Of a DNA stretch of 64,000 nucleotides, positions 25,069 to 38,100 are shown in pieces. Made by a program: the position numbers and the translations under genes. Within the stretch, counting starts at the first letter, position 1; every line of letters begins with the position of its first letter. The notes beneath the pieces are model-generated. The model saw only the letters and a program-made list of their open reading frames with translations. It was not told the origin of the DNA and did no database searches. Source of the DNA: Cetobacterium sp. ZOR0034 (GTDB lineage: Bacteria; Fusobacteriota; Fusobacteriia; Fusobacteriales; Fusobacteriaceae); assembly GCF_000799075.1 (NCBI RefSeq), contig NZ_JTLI01000049.1, positions 1 through 64,000 of the forward strand, in the 5' to 3' direction.

Positions 25069-25070
25069 TT

Positions 25071-25373
25071 TTATATTTCTACTTTTACTTCAATTATTTT
25101 ACTATTTTTATCTTTTAATTTATAATAACGCGATCCATCTTTTCCTTCTGTCATGTTATTTGAATTTTTTACTACGGCATTTTTCAAGTTGTTTCCTTTT
25201 ATTTGTATAGTATCTCCACTCACCTTAGCAACTTCGACTACTTTAATCGGTTCAACAATCTCCGCTCTCACCTTTACAGGAATAGAAGCCTTATTATTTC
25301 CTTCTTTCGAATAGGCTTTCATACAAATTAAAGTGGCCAAAATAAACATAGTAATTGTGATTCTTTCTTCCAA
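25071..25373 (-). CDS. Small secreted pilin-like protein
   Basis: 100 aa from a TTG at 25373, which has AGGAGG 10 bases ahead. An ATG at 25403 is rejected because the promoter TATAAT ends only four bases before it, so transcription would begin at or after it. Hydrophobic signal segment, then the mature part with KASIPVKVRAEIVEP. This closely matches ASVPVKVLAEITAP at the mature N-terminus of the pilin at 53.9-54.5 kb. It is likely a surface-fibre subunit or an accessory of the giant repeat protein locus. It could be a degenerate pilin copy. Confidence 0.72.
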   Translation of the reverse strand: MEERITITMFILATLICMKAYSKEGNNKASIPVKVRAEIVEPIKVVEVAKVSGDTIQIKGNNLKNAVVKNSNNMTEGKDGSRYYKLKDKNSKIIEVKVEI

Positions 25374-25406
25374 CTTACAAACTCCTCCTAATTTTTTTAT
25401 CATAAC

Positions 25407-25435
25407 ATTATATCACCCTCTTCAAATATTTTCAA
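25407..25435 (-). promoter_or_regulatory. Promoter of the small pilin-like gene
   Basis: Minus strand: TTGAAA (25430-25435), 17-bp spacer ending TGA, TATAAT (25407-25412), an extended -10 promoter. Confidence 0.75.
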
Positions 25436-25464
25436 ATTTTTGATAATTTTTTACTATTTTTTTA

Positions 25465-28400
25465 CTAGAACTTTCCAATTATATTTATGAACCATCCCTG
25501 TGTTTCATAATCTAAGTCTTTTCCACCATTTTTATAACGTAAATCTTTCAAATCATCACTAAATTTACTAAAGTTATAACCTACTCCAACTTGCATATTT
25601 TCATTTATATCTCTATAAATACCTAAGATAGCGCCTTGCTTTATTTCATCTGTTTTTCTGCTTTCTAACCAATGATATTCTGCAAAGATATCCCATCTAT
25701 ATATAATCTCATAAGTTAATCTCACTGAATATAAATTAAGTGTATTACTATACCAATCTCCACCTGAAAGTAATCTAACTTGATCCTCTCTTATGGCGTA
25801 CTTAGCCGCTATATTCATTCTTTGATTTAAATCGTAAATCCCTTCAAATGAAAACAGATGAGCTTTAAAATTATAATCTGTAGATGATCCAATCATACCT
25901 GTTCCACTCGTATCATAAATATAATTCCATCTTGAAATCAAATTTAATCTATCATTGAATACCGGTCTATATCCAAAACCTATCCCCAACTCATAGAATT
26001 TATCGTTTCCATCAAAAGTTCGAGTTATATATTCCTTCGGATCTCTTTTAAACGTATATGTATCACCATCTACTGAAACATAGTTAGCCTCACCAAATAG
26101 TGTATACTCAGGTGTTGGCTTCCATTTTGCATTATTTATGAATCCCCAACTAGATGAATTTCTTGCTCCAGAATCTCTTCCATATTCAAGTCGGTGTTTT
26201 GAGTAAAATTTTTCGTCTTCATATCTTAAACTTGTGCTTACATTATTTCTTGTTACTTTTCCATCTAAGATATCAACATCTCCACGTTCATACATAACTC
26301 CCACAAAGAGATTTTTACGATATTCGTAATCTACTCCATAGCCTTGTAACAACCCTTTTTCAGAGTAGTTTTTCATTATGCTATTCTCTTGGAAAAGAGT
26401 CACTCGATCACTGTATTGAAACTTTTGTCCAATCGTTAAATCTCTCGTCAAATCATCTTCATTTTCAAAAGTATAACCTGCATATATCTCATAATCTGGA
26501 CTATATTTATATCCTATTGTAAGCTCTGCAGCCTCTCCTCTGTTACCTGTACTTACAGCTCCTCCTAACTCTACTTTCTCTGTAGGTGTGTATTTCCCAC
26601 CTACAGTTGCCATATTATTCGCTCCATAGCCCTTATCTCTCCAGACAGAAGATTGTAACTTTAGATATCCTTCTAACTCTTCACTAAATTTATATCCAAC
26701 TCTTGTAGCTAATAAAACAGCCTCTCCATTGTCTAAGTCTTCATTATTAAATGTTATCAACTCAGACTCATCCTCTAAATTTTTAATATACTGTGTTTCT
26801 ACTCCTATATCTAATCTCTCTGTAAATTCTCTAGTTACTCCTAACGAAACAGTATTTTGTTCTTGGAATCCCTCTCCTTTTCCTAAATCATCAAAATCGC
26901 TTTCCTTATATCTTGATAATTCACTAAAAGCTAATGTCTTATCGTCTATATTGTATTCAGCTCTAACTCCTATCTCCTCTTTCTCTATCCCGCTAGCTTC
27001 AGATGCTGTTGAAAAATTTCGATCCTTTCTAGAGTACCAAAATAAAAGATTATCATCAGGGTTAAATGTTTCACTATAATCATTTGGTGAGAAACTTCCT
27101 TCGATATAATAGGCCTCTCCTTTTCCATTAACCTTTATAATCGGTTGTTGTATAAAATCATAACCTCCGTTATAAGAAAACCAATTTGAATTTTTTGTTA
27201 ACTGATTCCCTTCTGATTCTGAATATTCAGCTTTTATGTATGTCCCATTACTTTTCTTTAAAGTTACATCGGCACTTTTCAATTCATAATCAGTTTCACT
27301 TCCTTTTCTATTTTCCTTAACATAAGTTCCACCGATTCCAAGGTTATCTGTTATCCAACTTTTTCCTCTTCCTCCTGCAGTCATATTTGAGATATCATCT
27401 GCGGTTGAATAAAACTCATAATCAGCTATTAAAAAAACATTTTTTTCTCCACTTGGAGAGTTTTTTACTATATCTGTAAATTTCTCTGTAAAATATGTTT
27501 GATTTAGTGGATTTGATAAAATTACTCTTCCTGAAAGTTCATTAATTGTATAATCAGACCCCTCTGTCATAGTTCCCCTACCAAGTATTCTTCCTGTCTT
27601 CTTATCTCTTATTTCTAATGTTAACTTCGCACTTCCTACAACTATATCTCTCTCACTAAGTGTATATATACTTCCACCTGTTCCTAGAAATGTATCTCTT
27701 TTGTAACTCGTATCTGGATTTGCCGCAAATACCTCTATATGATTTTTTGAATCTCCAAAACTATTCACATCTAAACTATTATACTCAGCTCTAGCTCCAT
27801 ACAAACTTCTGTTGTAATCATTAAAATATCCTGTATCTAAACCAGTTTCATAATTCCCCCATAAGACTTGAGAATTATCCCAATCAACCCTTAAATACGC
27901 CTTCCCTTCACTCTCTACATCATAATAACGCTCTGATTCGTCACCGTAGTCAAATGGTAAATATTGTCTATCCAATTTTCTAAAAATTGCACTGTTATCC
28001 CTTTTATGAAAATCTGAAAACATATTTTTTATCTCATTTTCCCAAGTATCAGCTTGAGCAGTTATCTTATATTTATCTTTTACTCCTTTATAGTAAAAAG
28101 CTAGCCTTCCAGTATCATAATAACTTGGTTTAAAACTAGGATCATTTTTTAAAATAGCATCACTTCCCGTGATTTTATTTTTTCCATATGTAAAATCTGC
28201 CAACGCTACTAAGTATTCATAATTTTTAACAGTTTCAACCTCTATTGGGTAAAGTTCTTGCTTGCCATCCTTTTCAACCTCCACAGAGTACACTTTCAAC
28301 TCCTCATCTGAGATTGTTTCATAAATAAAGTCACCACTTGGATCTAACTCTATCAATTGCCCATCTACTTTAATAATAGCATCTGGATCTATATCTCTTC

Positions 28401-29181
28401 CATAAAATCTTATCTTCGATCCTACAATTGGGATATTTTTAATTGCTAGATCATTAGTTCCATAAACCTTTTCTTTTATTTTTTGATTATCTTCATTAAA
28501 TCTCCTCATATCTATGTCATCTAAGCTTATAGCTTTGACATCTGTTTCATCATAGACACCTTTCGAGTCATAAACTCTAAACACATAGTAAACCTTTTTG
28601 ACATCCTCTAAGCTATCCTCTTTTTCAAGAGTTCCATCCCATACAATAGGGGTGTTGCTATCAAATTTATCCCCTTTTAGAATAGCTACTGGATCTCTTC
28701 TTAAAAAATCGCTCTCCTTATATATTCGAACCTCATAGTTTTTTATACTTTTCTCATAATTTGAATAAACATAAAAATGAACTGATTCTTTAAGTTTTCC
28801 TACTCCATCAACTAAAGCATATGAATCTGTTAGTATATTTAATTTTGCATCCACAGCTATTGGATCTACAATACTGTAAACCATTCCACCTCTATCCTGA
28901 AGAGAAACTCTTCCTTTATAGATTGTTTTTTCTGCTTCGGATACCCCTTGCTCCTCTAAGAGAGGTGAGTCAAGTCCCAAATTTTGGAACTCAACCCCCC
29001 TTACATTCTCTATAGAGTCACTCCAACTTTTCTCTTCTAAATTTTGAGTAGTGAAACTTTCGATTACCTCATATTCATCATAACTATTTGGAGGTTCAAT
29101 CGTTTGAGCATCTGCTTTGATTACTATAAGATTCAATAAAATCAAGCATAAACTCCATCTATTTTGTAAGTTCTTTCTCAT
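25465..29181 (-). CDS. Large outer-membrane beta-barrel protein, partner of the giant repeat protein
   Basis: 1238 aa. Signal peptide ending near ADAQ (residues 23-26). The N-terminal third has beta-sandwich regions, including a FlgD-Ig-like stretch (WDGTLEKE ... YVFRVYDSKG, about 181-208). Residues about 500-560 hold DIVVGSAKLTLEIRDKKTG and EGSDYTINELSGRVILSNPL, a pattern I associate with outer-membrane proteins encoded beside DUF11 proteins and with SprA-type proteins (from memory). The rest alternates aromatic and polar residues as in a barrel and ends in WFINIIGKF with terminal Phe, the classic outer-membrane insertion signal. Its ATG follows the giant gene's TAA directly. It is likely the anchor or export partner of the giant protein (inference). 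Confidence 0.8.
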   Translation of the reverse strand: MRKNLQNRWSLCLILLNLIVIKADAQTIEPPNSYDEYEVIESFTTQNLEEKSWSDSIENVRGVEFQNLGLDSPLLEEQGVSEAEKTIYKGRVSLQDRGGMVYSIVDPIAVDAKLNILTDSYALVDGVGKLKESVHFYVYSNYEKSIKNYEVRIYKESDFLRRDPVAILKGDKFDSNTPIVWDGTLEKEDSLEDVKKVYYVFRVYDSKGVYDETDVKAISLDDIDMRRFNEDNQKIKEKVYGTNDLAIKNIPIVGSKIRFYGRDIDPDAIIKVDGQLIELDPSGDFIYETISDEELKVYSVEVEKDGKQELYPIEVETVKNYEYLVALADFTYGKNKITGSDAILKNDPSFKPSYYDTGRLAFYYKGVKDKYKITAQADTWENEIKNMFSDFHKRDNSAIFRKLDRQYLPFDYGDESERYYDVESEGKAYLRVDWDNSQVLWGNYETGLDTGYFNDYNRSLYGARAEYNSLDVNSFGDSKNHIEVFAANPDTSYKRDTFLGTGGSIYTLSERDIVVGSAKLTLEIRDKKTGRILGRGTMTEGSDYTINELSGRVILSNPLNQTYFTEKFTDIVKNSPSGEKNVFLIADYEFYSTADDISNMTAGGRGKSWITDNLGIGGTYVKENRKGSETDYELKSADVTLKKSNGTYIKAEYSESEGNQLTKNSNWFSYNGGYDFIQQPIIKVNGKGEAYYIEGSFSPNDYSETFNPDDNLLFWYSRKDRNFSTASEASGIEKEEIGVRAEYNIDDKTLAFSELSRYKESDFDDLGKGEGFQEQNTVSLGVTREFTERLDIGVETQYIKNLEDESELITFNNEDLDNGEAVLLATRVGYKFSEELEGYLKLQSSVWRDKGYGANNMATVGGKYTPTEKVELGGAVSTGNRGEAAELTIGYKYSPDYEIYAGYTFENEDDLTRDLTIGQKFQYSDRVTLFQENSIMKNYSEKGLLQGYGVDYEYRKNLFVGVMYERGDVDILDGKVTRNNVSTSLRYEDEKFYSKHRLEYGRDSGARNSSSWGFINNAKWKPTPEYTLFGEANYVSVDGDTYTFKRDPKEYITRTFDGNDKFYELGIGFGYRPVFNDRLNLISRWNYIYDTSGTGMIGSSTDYNFKAHLFSFEGIYDLNQRMNIAAKYAIREDQVRLLSGGDWYSNTLNLYSVRLTYEIIYRWDIFAEYHWLESRKTDEIKQGAILGIYRDINENMQVGVGYNFSKFSDDLKDLRYKNGGKDLDYETQGWFINIIGKF

Positions 29182-32100
29182 TTATCTCCCCTCCTTTTTA
29201 GTTTGAACTAATTCTACATTCACCTTTTCCTTTTTTAGATATTCCTCTAAAGATTTTACCAATGCTGCTTTTCTCTTTTCATCTAACTTTTCATCTCCAC
29301 TTCTATTAAGTTCAACTAATAAGTGATCTTTAGATTTTATTTTACCTAGGATTGCTTCAAAAAGATTTTTATAAACAACTGGTTTTATCTCATCTGAATT
29401 ATCATAGAAAATAACTCCTGGATAAACTCTTACTTTTAAAAGTCTAGTTCCATCTTTTTTCGTTTCGAATGTTGTTCTTGGTAAAACTACTCCGAAATTA
29501 TATTTAATCATCGTCGTTCCTAGTCTTTGAACTTTTGGATTTTCTGTTGTAAAAATAGTTCCTGTAGGAAGAGTTGCTTCATCAACTTTCAAGATATAAT
29601 TTTTACCTTTTTTAGATGAAACTTCTGGTATATGGAATCTTCCATATTGATCAGTAATTATTACCAATCCTTCTACATTTGCTATTCTAACACCTGGAAT
29701 TCCTTCTTCAATTACTCCTGTATTTATAATAGTTATCTTCTGATAATAGTTGATTTTATTATCTGGATTTTTGTTTGTACTTCTCTTTAAAATCTCTCTT
29801 CTAATAACTATATTCTGAGAAACCATTCCTTTTGCTTTCAAGCCTTTATGATTAGTTATAACTCTATTATCTTTTGTTAAAGTTACATCTGTCCCTTCAT
29901 TCGTTACAACTTTTATATCTCCTAAGCTGCTTAAATCTTTTAGTCCGACGAATATCTCAACTTTACTCTTTTCTAGCTCGTCTTTTTCACTATCTCTTCC
30001 ATATAATGTCTCTTTGAATTTAACACCTTTAACCAGAGGTACACTTCTATCCGGAATAGCTTTTCTAATTCCATTGATTACATAGTAAGTACTATTTGGA
30101 ATATATGAGCTATCATTTATATTTTGAGTCACTACTAAGCCTGTTGCTCTACTATCATCTTGAGTTCCATCTCCGTCTCTATCATGGAAAACTTTCCCTA
30201 TAACAGTTGTCGTTTCAAATAAAGGATCTTCTACTACATCTACTTCTGCACTATCTTCATTTGAAACTGGTTTTCCTGAACCATTTGTTACAACTGCAAC
30301 GTTTTTATAAACTCCTTTGACTACACCAACAGAAACTCTCGTTATATAAACAACCTCTATCTGTTCTCGAGCTTCTAAGTTAAATGGTCCAATAACTATT
30401 GTATCACCTGAGTATGTTGTTGGTATTGTTCCTATTTTCTCTCCATTTTTAACTATCTGCAACGAATCTTCTACATATTCAAATCCAGCTGGCGGAGTAT
30501 CTCTAATGTAAAGATTTTTTATTATTTGGCTTTCATTATTTGTTACTAATAGACTATACGGTACAAATTTTCCAACCGATGTCTCTCGTACTCCAGCTTC
30601 TTTGTCTATTGAAACTAAAGGTTTTTTAACTTTAATCTCATCTTCTGCTTTTTTATCTGGTAGTCCTGGTATAGTTATCTTGACAGTATTTTTAACCTCT
30701 TTTGCATTTAAATCAAGAGATGTTTTAGCTTTAATTATATAGGTCAAAGTATCTCCAGGAGCTATCTCTGCATCTTTTATATTTATATCTGTATTTGGTG
30801 CTGGAAGTGTTCCTAACTTCGAATTCGGTCCTGTTGTTCCAGTTACTGTCCATTCTGTATAAGCCGGTATTTTTACACCTGAGTTTGACAACTCTGTCAT
30901 CTCAGATATATTGTCAACGATTACAAAGTTTGTAGCTTTTGCTACTCCTGTATTCTTTACCTTGATAGTATACTCTACCTCTTCACCTAATAAGATTTCA
31001 TCTTGTGTTGCTACTTTTGTTAACTCTAATTCTGGTGCTCTCGCTACTACATCTGCACTATCTTTTATTGGAGCTTCTAAATCGAAAACATTGTCATTTT
31101 CTTGGTCGTAGTTCGCTCTTGCCACATTATCAATCGCTTCTCCACTTCTTAAAGTTATATCGTCTTTAACTATCGCCTTTATAACTATAAGTGCCTCACT
31201 ATTTATTCTAGAAATTCTTATTTCAGAACTACTTCCATTTATATCTCCAGTATAAGGTACATTCACACCATTTTCTTGAACTGAAATTAAATTGATTGAA
31301 TCTGGTTTAAATATATTTTCTCCAGCTTCATTTTTCAGTTCTACAACTTCATCAATAAGTTGAACATTGAATACAGATCTATTCGTTGTCAGCTTTATAG
31401 TATATGTTACTTCCTCTCCATTTATTATTCCATTATCCGCTTCAATCGCCGTAATAACTGTCTTTTCTATTCCTAACGTTGGTCTCAATGGATTTGAAGC
31501 AACTGTACTTACTAACTCAGTCGGCTCTTCTGATCCTTGCTTAGGTACTTTTGCTTTAACTGTATTTTCAATATTTCCAACAATCGAATCTTTTACTTTT
31601 AATTCAATTGTATAAGTTATTTTAGATTTAGCTTTCATATCTAAGTTATCAGTTAAATTTCCTTCTGCACTAACCTGTGGTGTTACCTTCACTGAATCAG
31701 CAGGTTCAATCACTCTTGTTATAGTTCCTCCAGCTTCAAACGGATATACTAACTCTCCAAGATTATTCATAGCTCTAATATCTTGAATGATATCTCTTCC
31801 TTCTATTCCAACTACATTTGTATCACCTATATTTTCTAAAACAATTGTATAGATAATATTTTGTGAAAGTTCAAACGTCTGAACATCAACTGTTTTCTTT
31901 AAAGTTATCTGTGGCAGTTTAGGAAACACCTTAGCTTTAGCTTCAATCAATTCCTCTCCCTCTCCAACTTTCACACTTAACTTTGCTATATTTTCTATCA
32001 TTTGAACTGCCTCAGGTAATACTTTAATTTTCGCAATAAATGTTATCGAACTTCCATTCTTTATATCAATATCCGCTATCAAATTTGGATTAGACTCAAT

Positions 32101-35100
32101 CAAAGTAACCGAATTTTCATTTTCTGTTGTTGTATAAGTCACAGATAAGCTACTACTATCAAAAGCCAATCCTTCAATTCCAGGATAAACTATTGTTTTA
32201 ATCTCACTGAACATATCCCTTAAAGTTGCATTTCTAACCCATCCCTCTCCTGAATTCGAAACTACAATAGTATACTGTACCTCCTGACCTGGTGTATAAA
32301 GAATAGGTTCTACTGTTTTTGTCAACTGTAGCACTCCAACTTTTCCATTTGATATCGCCTCTGAAGTCAATGTTTCTTCTTTTGGCTGACCATTTTCTAC
32401 TGTTGGATATTTTCCAATAGCTATATTTTTCAGCTCACCAAAAACATTAGTTTTTGTTATTGCTGATAACTTTACCACAACTTCATCTTCTGGTCCTAAA
32501 TCAATTTTTAAACTGTATGTATCTCCATCTAATGAACTTTTAATCGCCTCTTCTAATACAGACGTTGAATCTGGTACAGATAAACTAACTCTTTCCCAAG
32601 ACACAAAAGCTAATCCTGTAGACGTACTCGCTCCTGATAATTCACCAATAACTTTCCCGATTTCATCTGTCAATACAAAGTTTGGTATTGCTGATTTACC
32701 TGTATTTTTTATAGTTATTGTATATTCTAACTGCTCTCCTGAATTATATTGAACTTTATCTACTTGTTTTGATAACTCCGCTTTTGATGGAGTATTTTTT
32801 ATAACAGCATCATCTTTCCCCGTTTGTTGCCCCTCTGGATAATCAAATGAAACTGTATTTAAAATATCTCCATAAATATCATCTGCTGCATATCCTTTTA
32901 TATCTATTGTCACTTTAGTTTTCTTTCCTAAATCTATAACGAGATTATCAATATCTTCACCCACATCTAAACTTGTTAAGCTATTTATATCTGAATTCGA
33001 TATATCTCCACTTAAAGTAGCTGTAATAACCCAATCTGGTTTAAAGGCACCTGTTGTCCCTCCACCTATTTTGTTGGCCACAATACTGCTTACAATATCT
33101 TTTATTACTATATTGTTTGCGACACTAATTTCAGATGTGTTCTCCAAGATTATTCTAAATCCAATTTCACCACCTGGAACATATTCTGTAACTATAGGTT
33201 CTTTTTCTACTTTAACCTCTGCAGGTGTATTAAAAGATATAACTTTCTCTTCTAGTCTTACCACTCCATCTGGACCTATATAATCAACATACCCTATATT
33301 TTCTATCTCTCCAACGACGTTTTCATTTACAATTGCTGTAACTGTATAAACAACAGTATCATTTGGAGATAAATCAATCTGAGTATCTATATCAGTCGTA
33401 ACCAAACTTTCTCCTTGAGTATATTGTGTTCCTGTATTATTATCAGTTCTTGTTACCGTCCAAGACAGGAAAGCTGGTACTAAACTTTCGTTTAATCCCT
33501 TCGCTTCTATCAGAGAAATTTCATCTCTAAAGTTAACATCATTTATATACGTTGCACTTTTATTTATAATTCTTAGTTCATATTTTATAGTTCCACCTTG
33601 AGTATAATTTTGTCCTTCTAGTATCTTTTTCTTAAATGATAACTCACCTTTTTCAGGATCAATCTCTGGTGTATCTTTTTTTACATTCTGAACTGTTACA
33701 ATATTTTTAGGTATAACGCCTACAGCCTTTGAATTTATCTTTGCTGTAATTGTTATAACAATTTTACCATTAACATCAATATCTGCATTTAAAGCGATAT
33801 CTGATTTTGGATCAAGTGTTGCCGGAGTTATAAGAGTTGTGGCTTTATCTTTAAATATATCAATTGTCCACGTCTCAAAAGCTGGTCCAACTATTCCACC
33901 TGCTAATTCTGTTGTCATAGAAGAGATTATATCATCTATAGCAACATCACTTGCCATTCCAGCCCCAGTATTTTCAATTGTTATTTCATATACAACCTCA
34001 TCCCCAGATTTATATTTTTGTCCTGTAAAATCTGCTCCTGCTAATGACACAATTTTTTTATCTATAATTATTTTTGGATCTCCTGGTAAAATCTGAACAG
34101 TATCAAATATTTCTGATTCAAGATAAGTTACTGTAACCTTGTTTTCTAGAGGTCCTACCGGCACTCCCTTCTCTTCTGTTCCTGCGGAAACATCTGCTTC
34201 TATTGTTAACGTTATTGTTTCCCCTGGCTTTATATTTGTTTTCACCTCTAAATCTTGAATTCCCGGAGCTGCTCCTGGTTCTGGTATTGCTGAAGTATAA
34301 AGTGTTCCTGCACTTCCTGAAATACTCAACAATCTCCATGTAGTAAATGGATCTATCGCTTGCCCTAAGTTTGTAGTTACATCTAACCCATTTAAAGAAT
34401 CTTTTATAAGAACATCTCTAGCTAAAATATTCGCACTATTTTTTACTTCGATGACATAAGTTAGCTTTTCTCCTGGAGTATACTTAGCTTCTAAAACACT
34501 TTTTATGACTGAAATATTTCCAGTTAATGGATTTGCAACTACCTCTTCGCTTGGCTTTTCAGGTCCATCTGGTTTTTCTTTCATTATAGCTGTATTTTTT
34601 ATTGTTGAACTCACATTTGGTGCTAGCTTAGCTGTAATTGTAAACTTAACCTGACTCAATGGAGCTATATCTACTAAAACATCTAAATTTGTAGTCGGTG
34701 CTATCGGATTTGGTGAAACTGATGATAGTGGAGACGACGATTGAATCTCTATCGTCCAAGATTCAAATGCTTGCCCTACTAAATCATCTTTTATTTCTGT
34801 TATCTTATCCTGAACTATAACATCATTCCCCCATCCTAATCCTCCATTTTGAAGTAAAACAGTAAATATCAATGTATCTCCATCTTCATATATGTTTTTA
34901 TCTATCTGTTTTCTTATAAATAGTTGAGGAGCCTTTCCTTTTGTAATTGCATTAGCTGTCAATGCTATCTCTTCATTTTTACCATTTCTATAGCTTCCCG
35001 AAGCTATATTCTTAATCTCTCCATAAGCTTTAGGATTTAAAGTTCCTTTTAAGGTTATTATAACTTTATCTCCTGGAGCTATATTTAAGGTTGCAGAATA

Positions 35101-38100
35101 TGCATCAGCTGTTATTGTTTCTGAAGTTATTACCGATGTATTTGGAACTGATGTCAGTTCTCTTTCCCAAGAGCTAAAGGCTTTTCCAGTTGTTGGCGTT
35201 CCTGTTAAATCGGTTGTGATTAAACCTATTTCATCTAAAAGCTTTACTCCTATAGCTGGTCCTGTTCCTATATTTTCTAGTTCAACTGTATAAAGAATCA
35301 AATCTGTAGGTCCATACGTTGGAACATTTACAGTTTTTCTCAATACAACCTCTGGATCTCTTGGTTTTATTGTAGCTGTTGCTGAATTATTAGGATTATT
35401 ATCTGGATAAGTATATGTTGCTGTATTTAATATATTTCCATAAATTCCATCTTCAGCCACACCTCTTATTCTAATTATTATCTTAGTTGATTTCCCTATA
35501 TCTAGATTAATATTATTTATATCTCCAGTTGAAGGAATTTCAGTCGTATTTGTATTTACTGTGTCACCTATCACTTGATAACTAATTGTCCAATTAGGCT
35601 TAAATGCCGCTACTGGATTAGCTTCTCCTATCTTTGAGGCTGTAATTCCACTAATTAAATCTGTAAGTTTCAAATCGTTTATCAAGTTTGTTGATGATGT
35701 ATTCTCTATTGTAATATCATATCCTATTGATCCTCCTGGGATATAAAACTCTTCAAATGGAACTTTCGTTATCTTAGCAACCCCTGGATTTGTTGTTGAA
35801 GTAACCGTTGTTTCTGGAAGTGGTTTAACCTCTTTTTTAAATATATAACTTCCAGAAGCTTTATTGACTATATCTCCAACTATGTTGTCATTTACTATTC
35901 CTGTGATTGTAAATGTAACAACATCTGTTGGTGCTAAGTCCATCGTTTCGTTTAAATCAACATTTGATTTTGGATAAGTATTAGTAAATAAAGTTCCTTT
36001 TCCTAAATCAACTTTTCCTATTGTCCAGTTTGATTTAAATGCCGGAACTAAATTTCCATTTAAATCATAAGCCTTTATGCTACTTATAGAATCTAGTACA
36101 TTGACATCATTTAACCATAACTTTTCATTTGGATTAGTTACCTTTACCTCATAAATAATTGTTCCACCTGGAGTAAAAACACTTCCTTGTTTAATTGTTT
36201 TTATTAACGTTGGAGTTGTTGGTGTTTTCGGCGGAATTGGTGGCGTTGGATCATCCTCACCGTTTACAATCCCTATATTTGGAGATATCGTTCCTATTGC
36301 ATTAGAGGCAACAGTTGCACTTATAATAAAGTTTACATATTTATCTGGTCCTAAATCTGCTAGTGCATCTATATTAGTGTTCGAAGCAAATGATTCTGGA
36401 GTTATCTTTGCAGCTGGTGATTTGTCAACTGTTATTGTCCAACTCGAAAATGCTGGTCCTACTACTCCTCCTACAAGCTCTGTCACTACAGATGAAATGT
36501 TATCCTTTATTATTACATCATCTGCTACTCCTCCTGATATATTTTTTATACTCAACGTATAAACAACTATATCCCCCGGTTCATATGTCATACCTGCTGT
36601 ATATGGAACTCCATTTATACTCGTTATTACCTTATCTCTTTCTAAAACTGGTGGATAAGGTGTAAATACAACCTCATTTGAATTTTGAACTACATTACTT
36701 CCACTCACTAATGTTTCTAATGATGCCGTATTTTTTATAACAGCTTGTGGGAAGTTTGCATTCGCTACATCTCCTGCTGTTATTTTAGCCTTTATTATTA
36801 TTGTCATTGTTTGATTCGAACCTAAGTTTGTTGTTACCGAAATATTTGAAGCTGTTGTTGTAGATCCTACAGCTGGTATTGATGATATCGGTGATGTTAT
36901 CCCCGCTCCAGAATAGTTTATACTCTGAATACTCCATTCTGAAAATGCAGGTATATTACTTCCACCGCTTCCGAATACAAGAACATCTTTTAAATTATCT
37001 CTTATTGTAACATTATCTACCGCTGAAGCTCCTGATGTAACTTGAATTCTATAATATACTATATCACTCAACCAATACTTTATTGGCCCAATCTCATAGT
37101 TAGAAGCTGATGGTATTGCTGTCGCATCTCCTAACTGCTCTCTTGGATTACTTTGAGACTTCGTTATTTGTAATGGTATAACTTGAGGCTTTGTCACAAC
37201 TTCATTACTACTTACAGGTATTGTTCCTGGGTTAGTAGGATTTGTTGGGTCATATTGATATTTTGCTATATTTTTTATATCTCCCGTTGTATTGTCAACT
37301 AATTTAGCTACTATTGTAAATTCAACTCCAGATTGTGGAGCTAAAGAAACTCTCGCATTTAAGTTTTGTGTTGTCAGAGGGAATGTCTGTTCTGATACAA
37401 TTACCTGCCCACTTCCTGCTGATGGAGCATAAGATATTGTCCACGATTCAAAAGCAGGAACGTCACTTCCACCTACTTTAGATATAATTGAACTTATCTC
37501 ATCAGTAACTTTGATTCCGTTTGCCCATCCTGTTCCTATATTTCCTACAATAATTTTATAAGTCAAAGTATCTCCTGATACATATGTAGTTTTATCAACA
37601 GTTTTTAATATCTTTAAATTTGCTGGTAAAGGTGACACCGTTTTTGTATCTGTATCCAATATTGCTCCTGTTGAATCTTTAACATTTGCAACATTTATAA
37701 TAGTTCCAGCAGCTAATGGATTTACAGTTGCTTCTAGTACAATTGTCACAGTATCTCCTGGATAAATATCTCCTGTCGCCTTATATCCATCTGTATAACT
37801 TAAATCTCTTGCTATCGTAGTTGCTGCATTTAATTTCGAGAACGTAACCTGCGTTATAGCTGTTATAGCCGGACCTTTAGTTCCATTGGCTAAATCTGTC
37901 TCTATTTTTAATAGATCATCAACTATAGAAACATCATTTAAATACCCAGCACCAGTATTTTTTACAACTATTGTATATAATATTTTTCCACCTGGAGTAT
38001 ATTCAACTTTATTAACTGATTTTGTTAAATCTGCAATCCCAGCTTTCGGTGTTAAAGTTACTGTCTTAGGACCTAAATTTGTTCCATTATAGCTTGCATC

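Noticed and set aside
25465-29181. Barrel protein as a third usher
   Set aside because: Although it is a barrel with Ig-like N-terminal parts, the usher-type block shared by the two ushers is not seen and no chaperone gene is adjacent.
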